Source of the DNA: Cornus controversa
Lineage: Eukaryota; Streptophyta; Magnoliopsida; Cornales; Cornaceae
Direction: 5' to 3'
Length of the DNA stretch: 64,000 bases
NCBI GenBank assembly: GCA_026545225.1
Contig: CM048845.1
Location: 18,879,001 to 18,943,000 of the forward strand
Made by a program: the position numbers and the translations under genes. Each line of letters starts with the position of its first letter. Position 1 is the first letter of the stretch. The notes under the pieces were generated by a model, which did no database searches, had not been told where the DNA came from, and worked only from the letters and a program-made list of their open reading frames with translations. Below, piece by piece: positions 32,026 to 44,895 of the stretch.

Positions 32026-32716
32026 CCTCGTTTAAATCAATTTGGAACCATAGTCATGCTTTTGGTCCATGAGTCCATTGGCATAACCTTGTGTGGAGCA
32101 AGTGTAGACCCAGAGCTTCGGTTACAACAACCTTAGTGCTTCAAAATGTTATCCCTTCATTCGTTAACTTGCAGAGGAGAGGGATACTGACTCTGACAAT
32201 CTGTCACTGTTGTTATACTAGTTTAGATACGGTTGATCACGTGTTTGTGCACTGCACATTCACTACTGAGATGTGGGACTTTATTTTTCACATCCTTCAT
32301 ATCTCCTATCCAATCTTCCTCTCTATGGTACATTTGTTGGACTAGTTCCTGACTCACACAACCACCACTACTATGCGGAGTAATTTTTTGAAATGTCTCT
32401 TTCCTATAGTTATTTGGTCCATTTGGGGTCAAGGAAATGCAGCATTACATCAAGGCTTTAAGAAGACCTCACATGAAATAGCGCAAGGCATCACTCTATA
32501 GTGTCTTCTGCTTATGGATCTTCAGATTCATGACCTTTCGTTAATTTTTTAATATTTTTGATAGTTATGTTCATGTTTTACTTCACGATGTATTAGAAAT
32601 GGTTCTTCTCATTTCCATTTTTCTTTTGGTTTTGAGGGAATTCCCTCTTATGTTTTTGAACTCTTTTGAGTTTCAGTTTTAATATATAACAACCCATTTA
32701 GGGAAAAAAAAAAAAA
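32026..32716 (+). pseudogene. 5'-truncated L1-type LINE with poly(A) tail
   Basis: Codons around 32090-32345 read RPRASVTTTLVLQNVIPSF, NLQRRGI, C-x2-C (CHCC) and DTVDHVFVHCTFTTEMWDF. This is the zinc-binding domain at the end of plant L1 reverse transcriptases (zf-RVT type). Further on, WSIWGQGNAALHQGF continues the family pattern. An A-run at 32703-32716 ends it. By comparison with the other E LTR, its arrival removed about 375 bp of LTR. Dead fragment; full L1s are several kb. Confidence 0.85.
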
Positions 32717-34168
32717 AGGTCACTCAAGCATCAACAAGAATATCACAACTCAATTGCAAGACTTAATCACCAAGGAATATGAATTTTGAAATCACACAAG
32801 GTGAGAGTAGCAGTAGATCCACGGGTTAAGGCCTTTTCAAGCTACCTTCCCAAATATTATGCTTTATTGGTAGTTAACCCGAGGGTCCAAACCAAGCCAA
32901 TGTTCTAGTTTACGGGTAGCTAGCCCAAGGGTCTAGTGCAAACCAATATTCTGCTTTTCGGGCTACTAACCCAAAGGTCCAAACAAACCTCCTTGGCCAA
33001 GTTCCAAGCTCGGAGCCCTTCATACATTTCTAACCTACTCCCCAAATCAACAACCAATTATGTAGGTTCAAGTAGGATAACACATACAATTTCAACGTCT
33101 CATACATTTCCAAGCGTATCATAAGCCACTTGATTTCCCATGCTAAAACATGTCTTTTCTATGCATATAGCAATCTAACATCGATTCTCATACAAGGCAT
33201 TCGTAAGATGCAATTTTTATAGAAAAACACGTTCTCATGCATTTTATCAAACATGTAGCATGTAACATGTAGAACATTGCATTGCAGAATTTCATCAGCA
33301 CATATACATATAACATCAATGCATATAACTATTACCATAATTATCATGTGAAGACTCAATTAGGAAGTAAAATGTAAGCAAAGATGCAAGACACATTTCC
33401 TAACACTTCTAAACATACTTTTTAATTCAAAAGTCACATCAATTCCTAAGGAATCGATGATAAGGTGGAGAGAACACCCCAACCTCAATTCTAAGCCAAA
33501 TTCTTAAAAATTTTCAAATCACCAAAAGTTTGAATTTGATACTCAAACTATAGACATGTAGATCATAGTGAGGAGAACAAATTTCTCTTCTTCAGCTACC
33601 TCCATTTCCAAACCCTAGTTTTTTTTTAAATCTTCAACTTTCACCAAATTGAGCTCTGAATAGGCTAATTAGGAGAGATTGATGAGGAGAACATTCTTTT
33701 CTCTTGGAACAGTATTCAAATCTCACTCTAAGACATCTTAATTGTAAAGAGAATTTGGGATGAAATTGTAGAGAGAGAGAAAGAGATGAGAGGAAATCTA
33801 ATTTTTGTGGTGAATTAAATGATTTAATTTTATTTATATTTTCTCTCTTTGCAACTAAGTCCCTCTCTTTCTTTCAATTTGCTCCTTGTTACTTCCAATT
33901 CTCTACTAATCACATACTAACTTTCTCTTTTACTAACTTATGTTTTAAGTTGCTTAATTATTCACATATACCCTTCTACAAATTCCTGAGACTTGTGAGA
34001 GTCTTTTAGGTCATCCGACTCCTCCCAGGTCCCACACTCGAACTCCAAAAATTCTGAAAAAGTTCCATCGCACACAAAACACATAATTCAACCCGTTTCT
34101 CAGGCTTCATCACAATTAAAATATAATTAATTGTAATTAAAATTTTAAAAAAATTCCAAGGCTTTACA

Positions 34169-34182
34169 ACCTCCCAACCTTC
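34169..34182 (-). other. Polypurine tract of element E
   Basis: On the minus strand AGGTTGGGAGGT lies directly before the 3' LTR start TGTAAAGCC. It is the plus-strand primer site. Confidence 0.8.
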
Positions 34183-34189
34183 AAGGAAT

Positions 34190-35500
34190 TTCATCCTTTA
34201 AATTATGACGTACCTCAAGTGGCAAATTACTCGGGATACTTTAAGAAAATTTCTTATTCCCACTCCAACAGAACCTCCTCGACTCCATGATGTCTCGAAA
34301 GCACTTTGCTCTCTAGAGTCCATAATATCTACTAGTCTCTCTTCATAGGACACATCTTACTCTACCTCAAAGTTTTTCCAATCTAGTATATGTGAAAAAT
34401 CTGGCTCATACTTAGTCAATATAGAAACATGAAACACATTATGCACACTTGACATTTGTGGTGGCAATGCCAAGTGGTATACAACCTCACCAACACGTTC
34501 CAAAATCTCAAATGAACCAATAAACCATGGCGATAACTTGCCACTACGCCCAATCCGCATCAACCCCCTACGTGGAGCGACCTTTAGGAACACATGGTGT
34601 CCAATCTCAAATGCCAAGGGTTGTCGCCTCTATTGGCATAGCTCTTTTGATGACTTTGAGTTGTAATCAATCATTGCCTTATCAGTTTGATCTTTTCTGT
34701 GGCCTCTCGGACTATGTCGGGTCCCAAAGTCACTGTCTCACCAACCTCGGTCTGACAAATGGGTGACCTACAAGGTTTCCCATATAGGGCCTCAAATGGT
34801 GCCATTTCGATACTAGCTTGATAGCTATTGTTGTAAGCAAACTCCACCAATGGAAGGTGATCCTCCCAACTACCACAAAAATCTAAGGCACAACTAGCGT
34901 GAAGCATATCCATCTGATGGTGAAAAGTTGTACTAAAATAGAGGTTAGTGTCAAGAGGTGCTTAGAAAATCTGCCAAAATCATGACGTAAACTTTGAGTC
35001 TCTATCTGATATAATAGAAACTGGTATACCATAAAGTTTTAATATCTGCTCAATGTACAACTGAATAAGAGCATCCATATCATTGATCACCAGAATAGGG
35101 AGAAAATGAGTAACTTTGGTAAATCTGTCAATAATGACCCATACAACGTCATGGCTTTTCCTCGACTTTCAAAGTCCCGTCACGAAGTCCATGGTGACAT
35201 ACTCCCACTTTCACATTACTACTAGTAGTAGTTGTATCAAACTCACCGATCTTTGATGTTCGACCTTCACCTGTTGGCAAGTAAGACACTTTGCCACAAA
35301 CTGAGTGACATCATTCTTCATTCATTGCCACCAATATTGTTGATGCAAATTATGATCCATTTTGGTACTACCAGGGTGTACTGCAAGTCTAGAGTGATAA
35401 AGTCTCTTAGTACATCCTCCCTATAAGCCAACAGTACAACCATCTTCCTTTGAATCTCAAACCCCCATCAGAATGAATTGTCTAACCTTCCACCATTTCG
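34190..35500 (-). pseudogene. Element E integrase with chromodomain-like end
   Basis: In minus-strand order: a zinc-binding start with HPGSTKM, CLTCQQVKVEHQ and MDFVTGL-type pieces (35100-35400). The catalytic core follows with VIIDRFTKVTHFLP and SIISDRDSKFTS (about 35000-35150). Then 34671-34913 (80 codons) gives SWEDHLPLVEFAYNNSYQ, MAPFEALYGKPCRSP and GPDIV. At 34357-34617 (86 codons) come GHHVFLKVAPRRGLMR, GKLSPWFIGSFEILERVG and SVHNVFHVSIL. A degenerate VEEVLLEWE near 34270-34300 looks like a chromodomain end, as in the Tekay/Del clade. Broken by several stops. Confidence 0.92.
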
Positions 35501-35559
35501 TAGCTCAAAATTCTAGTGCGAATGGTCTCCATTTCACTGTCCCTTCATTGTTCCTCAAC

Positions 35560-36800
35560 TACTCTATTCACTAGAGTTGGTTAAACAATAAGTGTGAACA
35601 ACGTTGCAACTTCCTCATCATAATGAAATAGAATCTCATTTCTGAGATATCCTCCATCATCTTCCATTCACGGATGACAATAGTCGCCAAGCTACCATGT
35701 GACTTTCTATTCAAGACATCGGTTACAACATTAGCATTTCCCGAGTGGTATTGTAAATCAAAGTCATAATCCTCCATATACTCTACCCATCTTCATTGCC
35801 CTCATATTCAAGTCCTTTTGGAAGAAAAGGTACTTCAAACTCTTGTGATCAGAGAACACTTTAAACGTTTCTCCATACAAGTAGTGTCTCCATACTTTCA
35901 ATGCAAAAATTACTGCTGCCAACTCTAAATCATGAGTTGAATAATTTTGCTCATATGTTTCAACTATCAAGAGTCATATGCTACTACCCTCTCAGTTTGC
36001 AACAAAAAATAATGCAAACCATCCCGTGAAGCATCATTATAGATCACATACCCCGAACCACGTTCTGGAATAAACAAGATTTGAGCAAAAGTTAATCGGC
36101 CCTTCAACTCCATGAATGTATGTTCACAAGTGTCATTCCACACAAACTTAACTCCTTTACGAGTAAGTCGTGTCATAGGTATCGCCAATCATGAGAAGTC
36201 TCTTACAAAGCATCGGTAGTAACCGGCTAAGCCCAAGAAACTAGAGATTTCAATCACGCTCTTTGGTCTTTCCTAACTCATTACTACTTTAATTTTTGAA
36301 AGATCCACGAAAACTCCTCCTCCTAACACCACGTGTCCGAGGAACTTCACCTCTATTAGACAAAATTCACATTTTTCATACTTAGCATACAACCGATGTT
36401 CCCTCAAAAGTTGTAACACCATCCTCAAGAAATCCTCATGCTCCTCCTCCAATGATGAGTACACTAGGATGTCATCCACAAACACCATAACAAAATTTTC
36501 CAAGTAAGAACTAAAGACACGATTCATTAAGTCCTTAAAAGTCGTCAGTGCATTTGTCATAGTGCCTATATCGAATACGAAAAATGGTCTTCAGTACATC
36601 TTTATCCTTTACCCTCAATTGATAATATCCCGACCTCAAATCAATTTTTGAGAATCATTTCAAACCCTTTAATTGATTAAACAAGTCATCTATCATTTTG
36701 TTGCTCAGTTTAATTTTTGATAATCGATACACAATCATAAAAATCTATCATTTTTCTTAGCGAAGAGTACCAGAGCTCCCCAAGACATTGTACTCGGTTG
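35560..36800 (-). pseudogene. Element E reverse transcriptase and RNase H
   Basis: RT part at 36273-36560 (95 codons): [16 protein letters not shown], the active site VFVDDILVYS, HEDFLRMVLQLLREHRLYAK, KCEFCLIEVKFLGHVV. RNase H follows at 35967-36188 (FVWNDTCEHTFMELK, YVIYNDASRDGLHY) and 35764-35970 ([37 protein letters not shown]). The linker at 35571-35777 has [19 protein letters not shown]. The order protease-RT-RNase H-integrase is that of Ty3/gypsy. The N-terminal half of RT (36600-36900) survives only as broken pieces. Not functional. Confidence 0.93.
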
Positions 36801-36929
36801 TACAAATCCCTTGTCCGAAAAATCTTGTAATTGCACACTTAGTTCTTTTAACTCTACCGATGCCATACGATATGGTGCCATAGAGATAGGTGTGGTACCG
36901 AGAGCAATATCAATAGTAAATACAACTTC

Positions 36930-37450
36930 TCATTATGGAGGCAACATCGTCAACTCCCCCGAAAACACATCCACATAGTTATAAACCACGAGAGGAAATT
37001 CTTTACGTGTCCTATCCCCTTCATCAGCTAACAAGTTAGCTAAGAAATAACCCACTCTATGCCAGCTAATGAAGCTATACAATATAAACATATAGAAGTC
37101 GTCTCGATCTCCCATAAAGCAAAATCAATCACCCTCTATAGTACATATTATCACTCATCTACTGTAACAATCGATAGTGGCTATAAAAGTAAGCAACCAA
37201 TCCATACCTAAAATGACATCAAAACTAGCCATGTCTAGAAGAACAAAGTCGAATATCAATTGACGTCCTGAAACCTCGATTTCACAAGACCGAAAAACTA
37301 TACCTAGGGTAACTCTGCCCCCAACCGTTGTATCAACAGACAAAATTACATCTAGTGAAGACACCTCCAAACCCAAGGCAAATACAAATGTAATAGATAT
37401 GAATGAATGAGATGTACTCGAATCAACTAATACCCTAGCCCATGAGCTAG
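36930..37450 (-). pseudogene. Element E aspartic protease
   Basis: Minus-strand 37155-37376 (73 codons) reads MGLEVSSLDVILSVDTT, GGRVTLG, SCEIEVSGRQLIFDFVLLDM and FDVILGMDWLLTF, typical of gypsy proteases. Just upstream, at about 37390-37425, the active-site region reads DSSTSHSFIS where D-S/T-G is expected, so the conserved Gly is changed. A linker (36933-37115: PLVVYNYVDVFSGEL) leads to RT. In the family this enzyme processes the polyprotein. Confidence 0.88.
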
Positions 37451-37559
37451 AAACTAAGAAGATACCTTAGACAATTAATGGTCTTGTTGGGCCATCTATC
37501 TATATAAGTGTGAATTTATGACCCAGTGCCCTCTGACCCTACTGGCTAGTACCTTGGTA

Positions 37560-38250
37560 TCCATACTACTAACTAGATGCACTAACAGTAGCATCTCTCA
37601 TTACTCATAAACTATGTGCAAACAGAACTGGTTGGGATGGTGGTAATGCCCTAGAACTAGACTAACTCGCTGTAGATTGAGCATAACACTATTGTGATCC
37701 GATCCAATTCTAAGAACCCCAGTCTCTGGGGATAATTAGCCCTGAGATAATCAGGCTGGTGATAATAGAAACAAGTCTACTCTCTTCATAGGGCTACTAT
37801 CCGCCTGTGAAAGCACTCTATCCTATAGTGACCTGGCTACTAGCACTAAAATATACAATCATAGATCGTGAAGATCCAGTGGATAAGGGCACTGAAGGTG
37901 TTGAGCAAATCTATTGTCCCTGAGAGAATGAAGTGTTACCCTTATGAATCTTCCTTGTCTGACCATCAGAATGTGGCCCTACACCTCGAGTCTGTCCCCC
38001 AAAATCTCACATTCTTTGGACATCCTTATCATCCTCCTCAGCTATAATAGCCCTCTCTATAATCATAATGTAGATCTTTAAGTCAAATATCAACACTCGC
38101 CTTCTTATGAAGTTCTTAAGTCCTCTCACAAACCGTTTCTCTTTCATCTCCTCATCCACCACCATCTTTTGGGCAAAATAAGTCGAAGAAGTAAACTTGG
38201 TCTCGTACTTAATCACACTCATGTCTCCCTGTGTAAGGTTAATGAATTCT
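37560..38250 (-). pseudogene. Element E gag, C-terminal part
   Basis: Continues the gag interrupted by the solo LTR. The junction reads EFINLTQGDMSVIKYETKFT (about 38185-38244). 38007-38222 is open for 71 codons with MKEKRFVRGLKNFIRRRV. A decayed zinc knuckle CFYYHQPDYLRANYP lies near 37730-37775, in which the CCHC residues are mostly replaced. Family role: capsid and nucleocapsid. Confidence 0.83.
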
Positions 38251-40068
38251 TGAAATACCCCTTACAAATTTCACGCATGAGGTGGCCAATCTCATACATA
38301 AAACATAAGCGATATCTACAACTGATAGCAACAAGCATATAATACACAGACAGAATAAAAAGAAATATAAATACTGAAAGGAAAGTCTATCTGAAGTAAT
38401 AATAATGTTAAGTAAATAAAGTGCGTGTATATGAAATACAACTTGGAAGTCTCATAACTTAAGGACCCCTTAACCGAAAAGAACAAGAGTTATTACTAAA
38501 GATTAAATAACTGAAACAACTAGCATCTCAAAAGAGTTCATATGCTGAACATAAAGAAAGAATAGGACCTTACTCTGATAACTAATGAGAGAGAAGATGT
38601 GTGCCACAACTACCAACCCACGACTCTATCCTCGTAGTGGAACCGACTTGGGACCTGAAATATCAATAAAGTGGGTTAAACCCAAGAGCAAGTTCTCTTT
38701 ACTACAACTCAATCAGAGAATCGATAAACATACCCTCTATATGAGGGACAACAAATAAATATAATTATATACAAATTATTTCTTTATTTATCTCATGTCT
38801 CTAAAAATAAAAGCCGTCCTATATACCGTCCTACCCAACTCCTATCACACAAATTTAGAACCTATTTTCTAAGTTCAAACCAAAGGCATAAAATATAATG
38901 CCCTATTAAAACTAGGCAATCCTGACATGCCTCCTATACTATCATTAAATACCTTATTAGGTATTGACAATCCTGACATGCCCCTTGACAATCCTTACAT
39001 GCCTCCCTAACTAACCTTAAATACCTTATTAGGTATTGACAATCCTGACATGCCCCCTGGCAATCCTTACATGCTTAAATCTACCTTTACACATTAATCA
39101 ATCTAATGTAAGTTCAATAACCACAAGAACATAACTCATACAGATTTAAACAATATCAAGTATACCATGAACAGTTATGATTTCAAAGAATACAATTAAG
39201 GAAGAAAAATATAACTAATAATTAAAAGAGCAAGCACACAATCACATCCACAACATACCTTAATCATCAAGGGTATCCAAACCTAGTTTAACCTAGGTTT
39301 CCAGACCTATTCTATTCCTAAGAACCCTATTTTATTAGTCTGGATTTTCTAAAAATTTTCAAAAATTTTAAAAATATTTTCAAAATAAAAAAAAATGAAA
39401 ACCTAATTTTGAGGCATACTTTTTATACTAATTTAACCACGAGGGGAGCTCATTTCCATTTGAAATTTAAAACCCAAGCGTATTTTATCCCAAAAGGTTA
39501 TCTAAATTTTTTTTAGAATTTTTTGGAATTTAAAAGGAATTTTAAAAATTATTTTTCCAATTTAAAAATAAATTAAAAATATAAAAAAAGTTCTGGACTG
39601 GGCCCAAAGTGGGCCCAGTGGATGGCCCCGATGAGTGGTACCGAAATACCATTTTTTCGGTGCCCGCTGGCAGCGTGCGTGGGGGTGTGGGGCTCACTCT
39701 TCTTCTTCTTCCTCTCTTCTTTTCTTTTTCTTTTCTTCCTTTTCCCACAACTTCACGCAACAGCCATGGTGTCAAAACTTTTTGGCCATTTTCTAGCCAC
39801 TTTCGGGCACCGAATCGTGCGTATGAATATACCATTCAACACCTTTCAATCTAAGCTACGCCTTGGTACCAAAATGCTCTCTGATCACAGCCTAAATCAA
39901 AAAGTCCCAAATTCAAGTTTTAAAATTCTAAAATTTCAAATTTAATTTCCTGTCAATCTACCCAACGCTTCGCAACAAAACTTACAGAATCTATTCGGGA
40001 GAGCAAGACCAACATATTAATTGAAATAAAAACCTTTGAAAATGATGATTACATCAAACACCAATTTC

Positions 40069-40104
<36 letters not shown>

Positions 40105-40739
40105 ACCTATACACTTATATATACATGCATATACACTAGAAGAATCATCTCATAGCTATTCCACAACAACACCCTTAGTATGAATAATCATACAAATTCA
40201 TAGTTATATACATGAATATACATATTCAAGCAACATATATATATAAAAATAAATAAATAATCTATGTTTACGGTTCAAAGGGGAAGAGAAGAGCTCAAAC
40301 TTGCCTCTCGATGAACCAGATCTTCTCCCAATGAATCGCTCCTTTTCTCCCTCCTCTCCTGCATCTACGTTCTTTCGGTCTCTGTGCGTGAAAGCGACAA
40401 AAACCTAACCCTTTTTTTTTCTTTTTTTTTTTTTAGAAAACTAATTAAACATCTAAAATAATTAAAATGAAAATAATAAAAATAAACCCTAACCTATCAA
40501 AAATGAATATACACCTAGCCCAACTTAACCCAAAGTCCTCCCTAGCCAAATCTAAAGTTAAAATAAATGAAAATACAAAGATCCAGTCCCACTAAAATAA
40601 AATAAACTACTCCAAACTATTTAAAGCACTCAAAGGAATTTAATTCAACCAATTAAGCAATTCAATTTAAATAAAGAAAGAAAAAAATATAAAGCATTTA
40701 AATTAAAATTAAATTACCTCAAAATTACGGGGTATTACA
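38251..40739 (-). mobile_element. Large solo LTR nested in gag of element E
   Basis: 2,489 bp; on the minus strand TGTAATACCCCGTAATT to AAGGGGTATTTCA. The terminal TGTAATACCCC and GGGGTATTTCA are inverted repeats. No coding region. Contains a 72-bp tandem repeat (38906-39075), a TA microsatellite (40072-40102) and a T-run (40412-40434). Chance ORFs on both strands around 39540-39945 overlap each other and match nothing. The orientation is inferred from the TGTAATACCCC start. Family not identified; gypsy is likely. Confidence 0.82.
38906..39075. repeat. 72-bp tandem repeat inside the solo LTR
   Basis: ACCTTATTAGGTATTGACAA begins at 38951 and again at 39023, followed by TCCTGACATGCCCC and CAATCCTTACATGC both times. 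A worn third unit precedes them. Confidence 0.85.
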
Positions 40740-40744
40740 ATTAT

Positions 40745-41110
40745 TGTTTCAACCGATCTTTCATCGGTGTGGAAAGTAATTTTCAAAGAATAGCCCTTTG
40801 AACACTTCCTAATTCATTGCCTCGGTATTGCAAGTGTTCCCAATAAACTTTCACCAACGATCCGCCTCTCCCGAGAGGTGAAGTGTGGCAATTCTTACCC
40901 TTAGGTCTTCCTTAATCTCAAGTGCAATTAAGAGCTTTAATGTCTTATCTATCCAATCCTTTTCCACAAAAGGATCGAACCCGCCTACATACTTGGGTGC
41001 GCTATACATGTTGTACTCCATCATCACAATTATCATCCTACCAAGCCCCGCTCTAGGTGCACTTGCACCTCATCCTCATGGGTTTCCCACTTGATCTTTC
41101 ATATGGTCTC
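40745..41110 (-). pseudogene. Element E gag, N-terminal part
   Basis: Minus-strand 40851-41036 (61 codons): YNMYSAPKYVGGFDPF, EKDWIDKTLKLL and RIATLHLSGEADRW, the gypsy gag (retrotrans-gag) pattern of F-x-G-x-x-DP, then W, then GEA-x-W. It continues as FENYFPH-like sequence to the solo LTR at 40739. The real start codon is not certain; stops lie upstream. Confidence 0.85.
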
Positions 41111-41429
41111 AACCATTTCTCTTATAAATTGTGCCCCATCAGCTTCTGCTTGTGGGACATTCGCACCTTGCCCTCATGCACGTCTCGGTGGTATCTCGCT
41201 ACATAGGTAACAAGAAGACACTTAGTCCCAAGGCATACAAAATTAATTAATCAACCTCATTGTGCTTAACAACTATATGCTAAATCATTCTATAATTTAG
41301 CATGTAGTATTAAACATGTAAGCACGTAAGCATATTCCAAGTATTATCACATCCTTAAGTCTAAACATGATTCCTAGTACACATATAGTCCAACCCTAAC
41401 CCATCATCCAAAGGTCGTAGAACCCAATT
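41111..41429 (-). other. Leader of element E
   Basis: Untranslated sequence between primer site and gag; no ORF. Confidence 0.6.
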
Positions 41430-41441
41430 GCTCTTATACCA
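41430..41441 (-). other. Primer-binding site of element E
   Basis: Minus strand TGGTATAAGAGC, 10 of 12 matches to TGGTATCAGAGC (tRNA-Met), three bases from the LTR. Confidence 0.75.
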
Positions 41442-41444
41442 AGT

Positions 41445-44075
41445 TGTCATGCCCTGATTACCAACACTCGGTTAAGAGCGAGGGAAATTGAGGTGATTAT
41501 TATATTTGAACCGTCATTTAAATCTTTAATTCATTCAAAATTTTATAACCACAAAAGCATTGTCATAATCACACATTCAAAGTGAACATGAATTATGTAT
41601 ACAAGTCAACACCTATATGTGGGTCCTTCATTAGTGTATATGTGCACTCAATTTCTATTACTCATTCTCATACCTAGCTACTCAATATGATTCATTGTAG
41701 TGTTCATTACAATGCATTGTAATCCTCATTACCATCCATCATAAGTGAGGTTATGATCCATCGTATATTAAGATCAATTGTTGATGTATAGCAACATGTA
41801 TCGAAATACACTGATTTTGGAGCTCAATTTCCTTATATTCTTACGATCCATCGACTTGGACATTACGATACATTATAGTATTAAGATGCATCATAATATG
41901 GATTAGAATCCATCGTAACTCGACTGTAGAGGCCTGTTTTATCATAATTACACATATGGCATCCAATTTCCATTTACTCCCAAGCATACTATCAACATGC
42001 ATTAATATACTCCTAACATGTGCATTAACATAAAAATCATAACTGGAACTTAATTACATCATTGAAATTGGATCAAGTCGGAATAAACATAAAGTGTCCA
42101 AGTTTTTGAATTGACATTCATAACAACTAAAGTGTTTAAAGTATATATCCAAATCCCATATTCGAATTATAGAGTGTCAACAAATGCCCAAACATGGCAT
42201 ACAAAACATAAACTAGGTAATCTAGAATAAGAGATCGAGCACTCCAATCCCAAGTACCTCAAGTTTCATTGACCATCGGTGCCTTATCTTCAGAAATATT
42301 TGGGGAAAGGGGGGTGAGAATCAACATGCCCCGTAGAGATACCCAAACCAACTTAAAAAATGATTCAACGCGACCTATATGAAATACGGTCATGGCATTC
42401 CTACACACTATGTAACATACATCAATGCTCATGTTCAAGGAACCCTAACGCAATACATAAACCACTCATATGTTCAACAATGCTTAATCAAAAGAAGGTC
42501 ACTCAAGCATCAACATGAATATCACAACTCAATTGCAAGGCTTAATTACAAGTCACATAAATTTTAAAATCATACAAGGTGGGAGTAGTCATAGATCCAC
42601 AGGTCAAGGACTTTTTAAGTCACCTTCCCAAATACTCTGTTTTACCGGAAGTTAACCCAAGGGTCTAGACCAAACCAATTTTCTACTTTATAGATAGCTA
42701 GCCTGAGGGTCCAAACCAAACCAATATTCTGCTTTATGGGCTACTAACCTGAAGATCCAAACCAAACCTACTTGTCCAAGTTTCGGGCCCAGAGCCCTTT
42801 ATAAATTTTTGCCATACTCCCAAAATCAACAACCAATTATATAGGTTCAAGTAGGATAACACATACAATTTCAACATCTCATACATTTCCAAGCCCATCA
42901 TAAGCCACTTGATTTCCTATGCTAAAACATGTCTTTTCCATGCATATAACAATGCAACATTGATTCTCTCACAAGACATTCATAAGATGCAATTTTTATA
43001 GAAAAACACATTCTCATGCATTTTATCAAACATATAGCATGTAACATGTAGAATATAGTCTCCACAAATATTAATCACTTCAATAAACAACATGTATTCT
43101 CAATTGCTAGCATATAAGGTATGCATACACAATTTACATCATAATTCACCCTGACACATATTCTAACATACTTGCATTCAATAATTTCATCAACATATAT
43201 ACATATAACATCAATGCATATAACTATTACCATAATTATCATGTGAAGACTCAATTAGGAAGTAAAAATGTAAGCAAAGATACAAAACTCATTTCCTAAC
43301 ACTTCTAATCATACTTTTCAATTAAAAAGTCACATCAACTCCTAAGGAATGAATGATAAGGTTGAGATGAACACCCCTACCTCAATTTCAAGTGAAATTC
43401 TCAAAAATTTCTAAATCACCAAAAGTTTAAATTGCTCCGAATTTAATTCTCGAACCGTAGACGCGTAGATCGTAGCAAGGAGAACAAATCTCTCTTCTTG
43501 AGCTACCTCCAATTCCAAACTCTAGTTTTTGCCCAAATCTTCAACCTTTACCAAATTGAGCTTTGAGCCGATCAATTCGAAGAGAATGATGAGAAAAACA
43601 TTCTTTTCTCTTAGAACAATCTTCAAATCTCACTCTAAGACATCTTAATTGTAGAGAGAAGTTGGGATGAAGTTGTAGAGAGAGAGAGAGAAATAAGAGA
43701 AAATCTTATTTTTGTTGTGAATTAAAATATTTAATTCTATTTATATTCTCTCTTTTTGCAACTAAGTCCCTCTCTTTCTTTTAATTTGCTTCTTGTTACT
43801 ACTAACTCTCTACCAATCACAAACTAGCATTTTCTCTTTCCAATTTATCTTTTAAGTCTCCCAATTATTCACATACGCCTTTATACAAATTTTCAAGACA
43901 CATGAGAGACTTCTAGGTTATCTAACTTCTCCTGGGTACCACACCCGAACTCCAAAAATTCCAAAAAAGCCTCATCGAACACAAAACATATATTTAAATC
44001 CATTTCTCATGCTTTACACAATTAAAATATAATTAATTGCAATTAAAATTTAAACAAAAATTCCAAGGCTTTACA
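41445..44075 (-). mobile_element. 5' LTR of element E
   Basis: 2,631 bp, minus strand TGTAAAGCCTTGG to AGGGCATGACA. No insertion, so it is the reference for the G-type LTRs here. 41690-41930 holds repeated words of the type ATTACGATGCAT / GATCCATCGTA. Related by eye to G1, G4, G5 and G6. Confidence 0.93.
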
Positions 44076-44895
44076 CTCCCCGATCACACAACACACTACC
44101 TTATTTCATTATAACCTATTGTATCCTTTTAGTCTTAACTTAGCCTAGTGTAGTTAATCTTAGTTGGTAGTATTCATCACAAACATTCCTTTGTCTCTTC
44201 TTCATTGAAGTTTCAAAGATTAATTGCAATTGTTGGCCAATTCCGTGTATGGCCATCTCTCTTATAATCGACATTATCTTAAAGTTCATTCAATGTAGTC
44301 TTGATTGCATTTATGAGTATTTTTGCCTCTTTTGGTTGTACTTCACTAGCTAAAATTCTCGGATCACCGAAGTAAAAGAGAACCTAGTTGGGAATCTCAA
44401 CCTTTTCATAATCACCTTATTGTTTATAATTGGTCTCTATTTTGTCATTTGGGATATAGTTTGGTTGCTCATACATAAACACAAACTTGGATTCCTTTTG
44501 GATCATGGCACACTTATAATCTATTTAGTCTTAGGTCAAGGCTTTGACAAACAATAGAACTCTGTGAAATTGTGACTACGTTATTATTGGAAATTCACTT
44601 GTAGTGGCTTATTACCTAGGCATGGTGTCTCTTTGGAGCCATTACTAAGTCACAAAATCTATTTTAACCTACATGAATATTTAAAGAGATTTGCATAAGT
44701 AATGGAGTCCAAAAAAATGTATTGATCAAAGAGTGAGATCAATGGCAGTAAGACCTCTGCATTCAAATTATATCAACTCTTAATGGCTACTTTATTTTAT
44801 CCACGACTATCACATTTGAGATTAAAAACAAAGGCAACTATTTACATACTCCTTTGAAGTGAAATTGACCTTTGATTATCAATGATGATAGTTGT
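44076..44895. other. Unassigned stretch
   Basis: No long ORF on either strand and no LTR or repeat identified. Confidence 0.4.

Larger units (their letters stand above)
29913..34168 (-). mobile_element. 3' LTR of element E, with two nested insertions
   Basis: Aligns with 41445-44075 from the plus-strand start TATCACACCCCGATTTCC (TG decayed to TA) to the end CCAAGGCTTTACA. Apart from the insertions it lacks about 375 bp replaced by the LINE piece and about 145 bp near 33270. Clear substitutions between the two LTRs indicate an old insertion. Confidence 0.92.
38246..40744. repeat. Near-perfect target-site duplication (ATTCT / ATTAT)
   Basis: ATTCT at 38246-38250 and ATTAT at 40740-40744 flank the solo LTR and differ at one base. 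Gag is collinear across them. Confidence 0.78.
29913..44075 (-). mobile_element. Element E: Tekay/Del-like Ty3/gypsy retrotransposon
   Basis: A 14.2-kb span on the minus strand: 5' LTR at 41445-44075, primer site, gag, protease, RT, RNase H, integrase, polypurine tract and 3' LTR at 29913-34168. Flanks GTCCC (29908-29912) and CTCCC (44076-44080) match at 4 of 5 bases, a decayed target-site duplication. Three later insertions inflate it: a solo LTR at 30183-31629, a LINE piece at 32026-32716 and a solo LTR at 38251-40739. All coding parts carry stops and frameshifts. Confidence 0.93.

Noticed and set aside
39542..39945. Overlapping 81-107 codon ORFs on both strands in the solo LTR
   Set aside because: Low-complexity CT-rich sequence; no homology by eye and mutually antisense frames.
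44076..44895. Possible copia or gypsy coding relic
   Set aside because: I tried all frames for RT, integrase and gag motifs and found none convincing.
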